64,000 nucleotides of DNA, from the NCBI GenBank assembly GCA_963932465.1, contig OZ010799.1, positions 283,040,083-283,104,082 on the forward strand. The letters run 5' to 3'. The stretch comes from Maratus speciosus. Its lineage: Eukaryota > Arthropoda > Arachnida > Araneae > Salticidae. The notes under the pieces are model-generated. The model was not told the origin of the DNA. It did no database searches and saw only the letters and a program-made list of their open reading frames with translations. Below, in pieces: positions 11,911 through 20,805 of the stretch (position 1 is the first letter of the stretch; each line of letters opens with the position of its first letter). The position numbers were made by a program, and so were the translations under genes.

Positions 11911-12477
11911 ATTGACATCTGCCTTGGACCCTCATGATGTCTTATTTTTCGTATCGATCATATCGATCGTGATTGTTGGCGGCAGTTATATCATATGACC
12001 TCAAATGTTTTTCTTTCAGTTCCGTAGTGTTGCCAAACTGCGTCCTTTTTATAACGACGATATCTCATATTTCGAACGCTCTTGACTGTTCTCTATTATA
12101 TTGACATCTGCCTTGGACCCTCATGATGTCTTATTTTTCATATCGATCATATCGATCGTGATTGTTGGCGACAGTTATATCATATGACCTCAAATGTTTT
12201 TCTTTCAGTTCTGTAGTGTTGCCAAACTGCGTCCTTTTTATAACGACGATATCTCATATTTCGAACGCTCTTGACTGTTCTCTATTATATTGACATCTGC
12301 CTTGGACCCTCATGATGTCTTATTTTTCATATCGATCATACCGATCGTGATTGTTGGCGGCAGTTATGTCGTATGACCTCAAATGTTTTTCTTTCAGTTC
12401 CGTAGTGTTGCCAAACTGCGTCCTTTTTATAACGACGATATCTCATATTTCGAACGTTCTTGACTGTTCTCTTTTAT
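11911..12477. repeat. 189-bp tandem repeat, three copies
   Basis: The unit begins ATTGACATCTGCCTTGGACC and occurs at 11911, 12100 and 12289, a period of 189 bp. Copies differ at only a few positions (for example GGCGG/GGCGA, CATATCG/CATACCG), so the amplification is recent or homogenised. Each contains the palindrome-rich block TATCGATCATATCGATCG. An 84-residue frame through the last copy is best read as chance. Confidence 0.9.
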
Positions 12478-15460
12478 TATTAAACTTCATCTTGTTTTCT
12501 TTCGGTATTTTGATTATATTTTTCTTCGCTGCTTTTCTCGTGACACTCAGCATATTATTCTTCCAAATTTTTTCTGATGTGTTCAATCTCACTGTTCTTC
12601 ATTGATACTCCTGCAGAGTTGTCAAGTCTCCGACTTTTTGCACACCACTACTATTTTAGAGAAAAGGTTGTTCTTTTAAGTCTCATAAATGCTCAAATTA
12701 AATAAAAGATCATTTTCTATATTAAAATATTGGTACCCAAAAAGACGGAGATTTGGCAGCTCTACTCCTGGCATTAACCAAAAGGAATATACTTGGTACT
12801 TCGCGTTACTGTACTGTTTATAATTTTTTGTAGTTTTTGGAACATAAATATACCACTTGGATTCGTCATTAGACGCTTTATGATGAATTAAGTATTTTCC
12901 TGTAGATATTTTTGCGTTATTATTTTTGTTTTCTTTAGCGCTTTTTGCAGTATTTCCAATAGGATCATCTTTCATTTTCTGGTAAGAATTGCTTTAGATA
13001 TTTTCCTTTCTAACCATTTTTCTTTTACACCTTGTCGTGCTATCACTTTTTCCTTTAATATTTCTCTTCTCTGATGTTTCACTTTCTCTTTCTTATTCAG
13101 GTTTTTTTTTTAAATGGCCCTCAGTAATAGCGTTTTTTTATTGTTTTAAATTATTAGTATCGCCACAAACAGTCATTGAACTGGTATTACTGTCTGTTTT
13201 TTTCCAGTGGTTTTACTTTCGAATGTCTCCTGTCTGTCGATTGCGATTTTCTTATCAATTTCTTTTTCCCTTTCGGGATTATTGGTACCACAAAATTTAA
13301 CCCCGTCAAATTATCCCATTTTCAAACAACTGTTTTACTTGTTTATTTATGATATCCTGCTCTACTATATGGAATCAGTCAGAGAACTTTGAATCGAATT
13401 TCAGGAAGTGTCAGCGAAAGAAGAGAGAAACACCTCTCCGTACGTGCAAGATATCGCTTTTAAGTGTTTAAGTAATTTATTTATCGAAAAATGGAAATAA
13501 TCTTACGATTCCAAATGTCTTCAATATTCTGCTCTGCAAATTTTATGCATTTACGTTTAAAAATGTCAGAAAATGTGTCAGAAACTTTTGTGTTTGTTGA
13601 GCTGGGGATGTAAGAACAGGCGTAATTCCGTTGTAGCGGAGCCATCGGTCCCGTCAGCAAGAAAAGTGACACTAGATTAACAGTAAAAACAAATAAAGGC
13701 AGTTAAGCAGTTAAGCAGGGATACTTAACTAAACAGTGATCAGGATGGCTGAAAACTCTCAACAATTGAAAGAGGAATACTTACAATAAACTATTCGCCA
13801 AATTTAAGCCGAATCACAAAACCAAGTGTATATACTGATCCTATTCCGAACATAAGTAATGATCATTTCAGCTGAATATAAAAAAAAATGTCCCTCGAAG
13901 CTGTGCATTTAGCATCGTCAAAAGTCTCTCCGAAATTCTGCAATAAGACTAACAATGGAATTCTGTGGATTCCAAGACTATTTTATTTTATAATACCCAA
14001 TTTTAACACTATTCTACTATGGCAAACCCTCAACTGAAGATCCCACTTCAAAACAGAGCGCACTGGAAAATAAAGCACGTGGGAGTATTGAAAAAGTTCA
14101 AATCTAGTCTTGCTTATTACAATGGGCAAGATGCGATAAAATCAACTCAATCGAACTTCTACCACTGTTTATATAACAGCTAGACGACCACAGGAACCTA
14201 ATTATCATATTACTGTTGGAACTAACCATGAAAACCAGATTTCAGGTGAATTAAACAAACTTTGCAAAAATTAAAGGGACGACTGAATAGGTGGTTCTCT
14301 CGCGGTCGAATGTTAGAGTCAGAATAACATTTAAATACTTAAAAGAAAACTCCTCCTTCATAAGAGAGTAGCTAGGCATTTATTCTACTCGGTATATACC
14401 GGCTTTATCCAGCATGCCGGTAAATTCTGGGGAGACAGATTCTGATTATTGCAGCGGAAATTTACACAACTTTTTATGGGTAGCAACTTTCTCCTTACTT
14501 ATAACAGAAATTCTACTTTTAAATAAGGCGACAATATTTTCATTTAGCAAAATGTTTCTGTGTTAGTCTTTGTTAAAATTAGGCCCATGAGTTATCGAAG
14601 TATCATTTTAATTTACCGGCATGCTTACAATGAGGAAGAATATGGTATATTTCCCTGTAAACATATGTATTTGATATTTCTTTCTTATTTTATAACTGCT
14701 GAAACTCTTTCAGTATTTAAAAAAATATATATTTTTAGAATTATTACATAAAGGTAAAATTTGTTATTTTGTAGAAAATTGCGTAAGCAACAACAAAAAC
14801 ATGATTTTGTTTGAAAATTTACATTACTAATCAGAAAATAATTTTCAAGAATGTGAAAACGATCCAAATATAATCAATTATAATTCCGAAATGAATATAA
14901 AAAAAGTCATATTGAAATAAATTCAGTTATTGGCAAGAAAATAAAATAGTAAACATTGGCTGTTATATATTGACTTCGTAGATGTATCCTCCTCCATTAA
15001 TAAAACTATTCTCTAACTGTTAATTATAACAAATGCATACAGTTCTCGGTAATTACTCCCAATATATTTCTCTTTTAATATCTTATAAGTATATTCATTA
15101 GTAGCTAATAAATAATTCTTTATTGCAGATAATTCTAGCAATTAAATTACCCAACACACCGATAAATTTTCACATAAAAAATAAAACAATTTTGCAAAGT
15201 CTCCTAATTTTTTTTTTTTTTTTTGAAAAAAAAAATATACTTATTATTTTGTCACAGCGATCAAATGCAAATTTTGAAAATCCAGGTGCTATATTTCAAC
15301 ACTAGAACGGAAGAAATATAATAAAATAAAAATGGTTCTTTTTAGGACTATTTTTTAAAATACTTCTAAGAGAAAATGAGTTGGATAATAGAAAGATAGA
15401 GTCAATTATAAGGAATTATATACATTCAAATCGTTTCCAGAAAAATCTATACTGATAAAA
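12478..15460. other. AT-rich stretch with only short unrecognised frames
   Basis: Several open frames of 60-99 residues occur on both strands (for example 12676-12975 minus, 13037-13300 plus). They lack domain motifs or coding bias, and no splice-consistent gene can be assembled. No known repeat is recognised except homopolymer runs. Confidence 0.4.
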
Positions 15461-16210
15461 GAAAGTTTCACCCTGTGTGTCTGTCCGTCTGTATGTGTCT
15501 CTGCGGTGGATAGCAAAATCAACGGTACGTACGAGGCTAAACATTTTTGTGAAGATAGTCCAAGGGAACTCTTAATTCACCTGAAACTCAAAAATTTAAG
15601 ATTCTAATAATTAGTTGAGTTATTAATTAAAAATCTCAAACCACTCTCATCAAAAGTACACCTTTTTTCCTCCGCTTGCTTTCGGTTAGTTGTTTCATAA
15701 AGCTTAGCTCTTCATAAATACGTCTCTTTGTTTCCACTTAGATTCAGTTGTTTGGTTGTACAAAGCTTCGCAGAAATAATTAAATAAACCGGGGTAAAAT
15801 TAAGTAAAGCAATTTGTGTGTTTGGTGTTTCAAGAGCTAGTATTTCTTCAACCAAACATTAAATTTTACCACGAACGTGAAATACATGCTTTAGACACAT
15901 ATTTAATAACAATGAAAATTTAAAAGAATAGATCAGTTTAAAATGACGTCACACCCTAGCAATCAACTTGTCAACCTGGCTGGAATTTTCTTTGCCCATT
16001 GGTTTTCTGTTTTTTCTCCATTTTCAGCTTTGGTTGAGCGATAATATCTTCTAAAGGTAAATCCTTGCATTCCAATGCTTCTGTAGCTGCAGCGAGTAGG
16101 AACATTTTAAATAGAAAGTAAATTATCATTTTGTATACTATTAATGATTTTTTTTAAACATTTTTAAATACTTTCTTTTCATTGTTCTTTTGTTTTTTAA
16201 GTATTAGGTC
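15461..16210. other. Possible upstream part of a Helitron-like unit
   Basis: The stretch opens with a CTGT-rich patch (GTGTGTCTGTCCGTCTGTA near 15475), similar in style to repeats at 1670 and 58185. There is no coding sequence. It precedes the minisatellite and a Helitron-like terminus at 18701, but a 5' terminus cannot be fixed. Confidence 0.3.
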
Positions 16211-16276
16211 ACAGTTAGGTTACGGTTATGCTACAGTTAGGTTATAGTTAGGTTGCGGTTAAGTTACAGTTAGTTT
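16211..16276 (+). repeat. 11-bp minisatellite, left block
   Basis: Six consecutive 11-base units follow ACAGTTAGGTT with small variations (ACGGTTATGCT, ATAGTTAGGTT, GCGGTTAAGTT). The same unit, in the same orientation, resumes after the GC-rich island at 18138. The TTAGG within the unit resembles the arthropod telomere repeat, but the period is 11, not 5. Confidence 0.85.
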
Positions 16277-16283
16277 TCTGTTA

Positions 16284-18129
16284 CCGGTCCCGTGAGTGGG
16301 AAAGGAGACTTGGAGCCCGGCAGCGCTTGTAGTGTCAAGCCAGAGGGGCACGACAGGGACGAACCACAACCTCCTCGATTGGCTCGCGGTCGACAGGCCG
16401 CGAGTCCGTCGGCCACAGCTAGTGGACTAGTGCATGGGTCGCGAATGGGGTCTCATGACCCGTGGCCATCGGCGCCTTGGTTTTCGCGGCAAGCCGGATA
16501 GCAACGCTCCATAGAATGATCACAGAGCCGGTCTCTGACCGGATGGTGACCCTGGGTAAAGGGTAATTAAATGTGGTAGGACCTTGTCCACTAAATGACT
16601 AAGAGGGAGTCTGAGAGGAAATTGCGGACCTTGAAGAACTAAGTCTTGGGGCTCGTTTGTGAAGACGGTGGTCTCGCGGGAACGCCATGCAGGAAGTCCC
16701 GGAGCCATCGAAGGGCGAGGCTCGAATAGCACCAGGTATACTTTTTGTGCCAGGTGGCTCATTCCGCCGAGATTTTAGTAGCTGAGGTAGTTGTGAGCCG
16801 CCCCCAAGGTAGACGGTGAGAGGAGAAGCTCTTTTGTACCAAAGGAGGACCATGGAGGGAGGCCGACGCTTCCCGAAGATATGTCGTCTTGTCTTGGGAG
16901 GGGTTCGTACCGTAGTGGCTCAACGACGCTGCGGTATCTTCTCTTTGACCCGTCTCCGCAGGGAACCGTGCCTGAGGATCGCCGACTAATGCGGCGGCGC
17001 GTCGAATCTCGGACGGACTCTTGGTCCGACTCATGACCAGCGTGTCTAGACGCTTTCGGAGTTTGCCGCGCCCGAATGTGTGGTCATAGCAGTTTCTAAT
17101 CATAACTTTCGAAAGCACGACCCGTGGTTCCTGGGCGGAACTGACTTGGGTCTGGGAGGTAGATACCGATCGAGTGGGTCGCGTGCGGGTCGTCCGCCTA
17201 CTCGTGTTTTCGGTGTAACGTTTCCTGGCCTTTCGTGTGTTCGTCTTGGGGCCTAGGTACACAATGGACGTCGTTGGCTGGGTTCGCGAGCCGTGATGCA
17301 GCATCGTCGGTCTGTTCGTAGCCCTCGGCTGAAGTTGTGATTCGGCGAACTAACATAGTAGCGGTCGCTGTTGTTCGGGGTCAAAAGCATTCGTATTCAG
17401 GTATCCTCGGCGGCCGTGAGGTAAGGTATTGGGGGACCGGGCTTTTGCCGGTCTCTCCCATTCGCCCCCGTCCCCTATGGGAGCGGCGGCTGGGCCCGGC
17501 GGGAATCTGGGCCTTCCGACCCCCCTAGCGAGGTGGGGTCTATACCGCTTAGATTCCGTGACCTCCTGGGGACGCTAACAGCAACTAGTTCAACTTCCGA
17601 ACTTCCGACGTCGAGCCGCGAGGGGCTCTGTTGTGACGTGCGGGAGCCGGCGAAAACCCTGAGCGGGCGCTTTACGCCAGGAGGGAGATTTCCCCATCCC
17701 TCTTAGGGTCGCTAGGGGCAGACTTTACTTTCATCGGTTGTTTCTTAAAATTGTCCTTGCCGGATAATGGTAGTTGATCCTGAGAAACCTCCGTAAAGTA
17801 ATCCCCCGTAGGGATCTTCGGCAGTGACTCGTGGGCTCGACCCCTTTACAGGAGTTCGTACCCTGCGGGTCGTCGGGGTGAACTGCTGAGAGACCAAGAA
17901 AAGGATCCATCTGGCTCTTTTAGCTGGGTGGAGTATATGTCGTTTTCGACCGGACGTCTAATTCTTGGGCGCAGGTTTCGTAGCGCGCGATGGGCGCCCG
18001 CGCGCTGGAGGCGGGTACCCGACGAGAAAACTTCTCTAAGGAGGTCTCGTTCCGTGTTAGTTGAGCGCTAGTCTAGGCGCTGAGTGGCCTATGTCGCCGG
18101 ACGAAGGCTCGCGGCTCAGCCGCGAGAGC
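16284..18129. mobile_element. GC-rich 1.85-kb insert of unknown type inside the minisatellite
   Basis: Base composition switches abruptly from AT-rich to GC- and CpG-rich and back. The flanks carry near-identical 13-14-base sequences, TAGTTTTCTGTTA (16271-16283) and TAGTTTTATTGTTA (18130-18143), which could be a target-site duplication as left by a non-LTR retrotransposon or SINE. The longest frame (16759-17304, minus, 181 residues, Arg/Ser/Thr-rich) shows no reverse-transcriptase, nuclease or zinc-finger motif. A perfect 9-bp stem (CTCGCGGCT/AGCCGCGAG) sits at 18108-18126 just before CTAG, which would also fit a Helitron 3' end. Its identity is unresolved. Confidence 0.6.
16759..17304 (-). 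CDS. Hypothetical 181-residue frame in the GC-rich island
   Basis: This is the longest frame in the island, running on the minus strand from an ATG at 17304 to a stop at 16759. The product would be basic and rich in Arg, Ser and Thr. I recognise no domain. GC-rich DNA has few stop codons, so a frame of this length can be chance, and overlapping frames of 80-84 residues exist in the same stretch. Treat as hypothetical. Confidence 0.2.
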   Translation of the reverse strand: MLHHGSRTQPTTSIVYLGPKTNTRKARKRYTENTSRRTTRTRPTRSVSTSQTQVSSAQEPRVVLSKVMIRNCYDHTFGRGKLRKRLDTLVMSRTKSPSEIRRAAALVGDPQARFPAETGQREDTAASLSHYGTNPSQDKTTYLREASASLHGPPLVQKSFSSHRLPWGRLTTTSATKISAE

Positions 18130-18137
18130 TAGTTTTA

Positions 18138-18254
18138 TTGTTAGGTTACATTTAGGTTTTATCTAAGTTATGGCTGCGTTACGGTTACATTTCAGCTATG
18201 TTGCGGTTATGTTAGAATTAGGTTACGGTTGCGTAAAACTAAGTTACGGTTGTG
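18138..18254 (+). repeat. 11-bp minisatellite, right block
   Basis: About ten degenerate 11-base units (GTTAGGTTACA, GCGGTTATGTT, AGAATTAGGTT, ACGGTTGCGTA) continue the left block in the same strand orientation. The two blocks were probably one array before the GC-rich insert arrived. Confidence 0.75.
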
Positions 18255-18669
18255 TTTTTTTGCCCCATGATAATCATTACGCTTTTTTGTATGAAAAAAT
18301 TTGCTAATTTTATGCAATAGCTCTGAAATTTTAATACTATATACTGACTTTTTAGCTAATGACAGAGTATCAATTTGATTCACGTACAGTCGTATTTAAG
18401 GATTATATAATTAGTTTGGAAATAAAAATATTTCATTCAGGATTTCAATGTGAATTAAAAATAAATAAATAACTTGACTTAACAGTGATTTTTACAGTTA
18501 AACGTAATTTTAGCATGAAAGTAGTTACGCAGTCATAGAAACATATTTTGAAACTTTTTCCTGCTAAATGTCATTTTTTTAACCAATTTTTCACACAGTC
18601 AGTATTTCAGTCAAAGTCGTGATAGAGATAAAATCATAAAAATTTCAGGTCCATTTAAGAATATTATCA

Positions 18670-18701
18670 CGGGCCCGAGCAAAGCCGAGAGGATCAGCTA
18701 G
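18670..18701 (+). mobile_element. Helitron-like 3' terminus
   Basis: The sequence CGAGCAAAGCCG (18676 onward) followed by GATCAGCTAG and then T matches the Helitron pattern of a short GC-rich imperfect hairpin upstream of a CTRR terminus inserted before T. The same CGAGCAAAGCCG core precedes CTAA-T at 43271. The matching 5' TC end was not located. Confidence 0.45.
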
Positions 18702-18753
18702 TTATGAAATAAATATGTCAAAATCATTAAAGTACTTATTTCATATGAAACTC

Positions 18754-18963
18754 AAATTTCAAATTAAATTGCTTAAAACGCGCAAAGGTCAACCAAGTAA
18801 AAAAGATTCCATGCCAGGACTCGAACCCGGGCTATCTGTATAGCGCACTAACATTCTACCGACTAAACTACATGGAGCGATATCCAGGCTGGAACTTCTA
18901 AACTCCGGAATCTTTTTCTCTAGGTTGGCCTTAGTGCCTTTTAAGCAATTTAATTTGAAATTT
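18754..18963. mobile_element. 210-bp foldback MITE with a tRNA-like core
   Basis: Inverted repeats of about 53 bp (18754-18810 and 18909-18963) share AATTTCAAATTAAATTGCTT and GATTCC blocks. The central segment holds one complete tRNA-like sequence on the minus strand. It is a second, unrelated example in this window of a tRNA-like sequence inside an inverted-repeat element. Confidence 0.75.
18807..18877 (-). other. tRNA-like sequence in a MITE core
   Basis: Read on the minus strand, acceptor halves CTCCATG and CATGGAA pair at six of seven positions. A D-arm/box A region GTAGTTTAGTCGG and a T-arm/box B GGGTTCGAGTCC are present. The anticodon stem is poorly paired, so it is a tRNA-derived pol III unit or tRNA pseudogene rather than a working tRNA. 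Confidence 0.55.
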
Positions 18964-19134
18964 TATTTTCGTTTGAAATATTGTATGCAATGCAAATGTT
19001 TCTCTCTGGAAAAATTTACAAGCACTAATATCATTAAATTATTAAAACACCAAATAAAATAAACTAAGACAGACTTGAGCACAGTTAAAAAATAAAATTT
19101 ATGAAGACAATAAAAAACAATTAAAAATACAATA

Positions 19135-19177
19135 TGTAAACGTTTCGCCAAGCGACACGCAAGGCATCATCAGTACA
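19135..19177 (-). ncRNA. Hammerhead ribozyme-like motif, left Penelope copy
   Basis: On the minus strand the sequence is identical to the right copy: TGTA, then CTGATGA, a helix-II hairpin, GAAA, CG, TT, and TACA closing helix I. See the entry at 20669-20711 for the fold. It lies about 55 bases downstream of the endonuclease stop. Confidence 0.7.
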
Positions 19178-19232
19178 AAAAATATCCATTGCATTTCAAA
19201 CATCAGAACAAATCAAGAACAGTTACAGTTAG

Positions 19233-20004
19233 CTATTTTAAAAACAAACAATATTCGTTAGGGACAGAACGAGCATCATTCAAAGCATGCGACCGCAATT
19301 CAGTGAACCAAGCCTCAAGGAACAATCTACCATGGTAGTTGTTGCAACCAGATTTCAAAATAATGGCGTTCGCAATGAGCGGAATGTGATTCGTTTGAAG
19401 TGAATGCTGGACAATTTTTGAATTCAAATTACTCTTTTTTAAAGCACCAGTATGTTCTTTTAGGCGAATTTCCAATGATCTACCAGTTTCACCAATATAA
19501 GCACTATTGCAATCTTTACAACGAATAATATAAACAACACCGGGTAATTTAGACTTATCATATTGAAATTTATGCTTATTGAAAAAGGAACTCAATTTAT
19601 TAATAGGTTTAAAAGAAACCCCAATATTGAATGATTTTAGAATGCCAGAATTTTTTTCAGAAATGTTGTTATAATAAGGGATACAGATAAAGGAGCTAGG
19701 TTTACTACGTTGAAAAAAGGGGGGGGGGAGTAGAATTTACAAAATTTAAAGTATTTTTAAAGATTTTTTTAACAAGACCAATAGGGTAGCTATTATTAAC
19801 CAAATCACGATAAATTTTACATTTCTCTATTTCAAAATCATTACTGGAACTGCAATATTTTATGGCTCTGAAGGCTAAAGTCTTAATAACGGTTATTTTA
19901 TGTCTGAAAGGGCATATTGAATTGAAATTAGTATACTGACCAGTAGAAGTAGGTTTTCTGTAAATAGTAGTGGTGACAGATTGAGAGATATCAGTCGTGG
20001 TCAT
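19233..20004 (-). pseudogene. Penelope-like RT C-terminus and GIY-YIG endonuclease, left copy
   Basis: The upstream frame (20004-19705) gives the C-terminal region of a Penelope-type reverse transcriptase, with the tell-tale TTTIYRKPTSTGQYTNFNS. After a frame break near 19700 a second frame (19595-19233) gives a GIY-YIG nuclease: VVYIIRCKDCN, then YIGETGRSLEIRLKEH. The GIY-YIG core tyrosines, the arginine of RLKEH and the following histidine are present. The CxxC pair and LEAWFTELRS near the end are usual in Penelope endonucleases. The catalytic RT motifs are absent because the copy is 5'-truncated. In the element, this enzyme nicks target DNA for reverse transcription. Confidence 0.8.
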
Positions 20005-20024
20005 CCCACGACTGAATATAGAGA

Positions 20025-20633
20025 AATGTAAAATTTATCGTGATTTGGTTAATAATAGCTACCCTATTGGTCTTGTTAAAAAAATCTTTAAAAATACTTT
20101 AAATTTTGTAAATTCTACTCCCCCACCCTTTTCAACGTAGTAAACCTAGCTCCTCTATCTGTATCCCTTATTATAAGAACATTTCTGAAAAAATTTCTGG
20201 CATTCTAAAATCATTCAATATTGGGGTTTCTTTTAAACCTATTATTAAATTGAGTTCCTTTTTCAATAAGCATAGATTTCAATATAATAAGTCTAAATTA
20301 CCCGGTGTTGTTTATATTATTCCTTGTAAAGATTGCAATAGTGTTTATATTGGTGAAACTGGTAGATCATTGGAAATTCGCCTAAAAGAACATACTGGTG
20401 GTTTAAAAAAGAGTAATTTGAATTCAAAAATTGTCCAGCATTCACTTCAAACGAATCACATTCCGCTTATTGCGAACGCCAGTATTTTGAAATCTGGTTG
20501 CAACAACTACCATGGTAGATTGCTCCTTGAGGCTTGGTTCACTGAATTGCGGTCGCTTGCTTTGAATGATGCTCGTTCTGTCCCTAGCAAATATCGATTG
20601 TTTTTTAAAATAGCTAACTGTAACTGTTCTTGA
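20025..20633 (+). pseudogene. Penelope-like RT tail and GIY-YIG endonuclease, right copy
   Basis: The copy starts within the last part of the RT (EKCKIYRDLVNNSYPIG), is interrupted by a frame break near 20145, and continues with an intact-looking 127-residue endonuclease frame (20250-20633): VVYIIPCKDCN and YIGETGRSLEIRLKEH with the GIY-YIG core, then NYHGRLLLEAWFTELRS. It differs from the left copy by scattered substitutions and ends a few residues later (NCNCS). It is more 5'-truncated than the left copy, so no autonomous activity is expected. Confidence 0.8.
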
Positions 20634-20668
20634 TTTGTTCTGACGTTTGAAATGCAATGGATATTTTT

Positions 20669-20711
20669 TGTACTGATGATGCCTTGCGTGTCGCTTGGCG
20701 AAACGTTTACA
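20669..20711 (+). ncRNA. Hammerhead ribozyme-like motif, right Penelope copy
   Basis: The conserved core is in order: helix I 5' strand TGTA, CTGATGA (20673-20679), helix II T-GCC-TT-GCG-TGT-CGC-TT-GGC, GAAA (20700-20703), C-G, the cleavage-site TT (20706-20707), helix I 3' strand TACA (20708-20711). A15.1-U16.1 and C15.2-G16.2 pairs can form, but helix III has no loop, so activity would need a dimer through the palindrome ACGT. Minimal hammerheads with tiny helix III are known in Penelope-like elements. Activity is inferred, not shown. Confidence 0.7.
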
Positions 20712-20805
20712 TATTGTATTTTTAATTGTTTTTTATTGTCTTTATAAATATTATTTTTTAACTGTGCTCAAGTCTGTCTTAGTTTATTTTATTTGGTGTT
20801 TTAAT

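Larger units (their letters stand above)
19041..20805. mobile_element. Two Penelope-like retroelement copies in inverted orientation
   Basis: Left copy (minus strand, 20004 to 19041) and right copy (plus strand, about 20025 to 20805) are reverse complements at high identity over about 780 bp, with tails converging on AAAACACCAAATAAAATAAA at each outer end. Each encodes the end of a Penelope-type reverse transcriptase followed by a GIY-YIG endonuclease, then a 3' tail with a hammerhead-like motif. The left copy extends about 160 bp further 5'. Penelope-like elements are known for partial tandem or inverted copies, so this arrangement fits the family. Both copies are 5'-truncated. Confidence 0.85.

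Noticed and set aside
12351..12605. 84-residue hydrophobic frame across the third tandem unit
   Set aside because: It runs from non-coding tandem repeat into T-rich sequence; hydrophobicity follows from T-rich codons.
12676..12975. 99-residue minus-strand frame
   Set aside because: No motif or homolog recognised, low-complexity A/T codon use, no promoter or splice context.
16211..16276. True telomere array
   Set aside because: The period is 11 with variable units, not pure TTAGG, and the block is short and interstitial.
16284..18129. GC-rich block as an rRNA gene
   Set aside because: I do not recognise conserved 18S, 28S or 5S segments in either strand; spacer origin remains possible.
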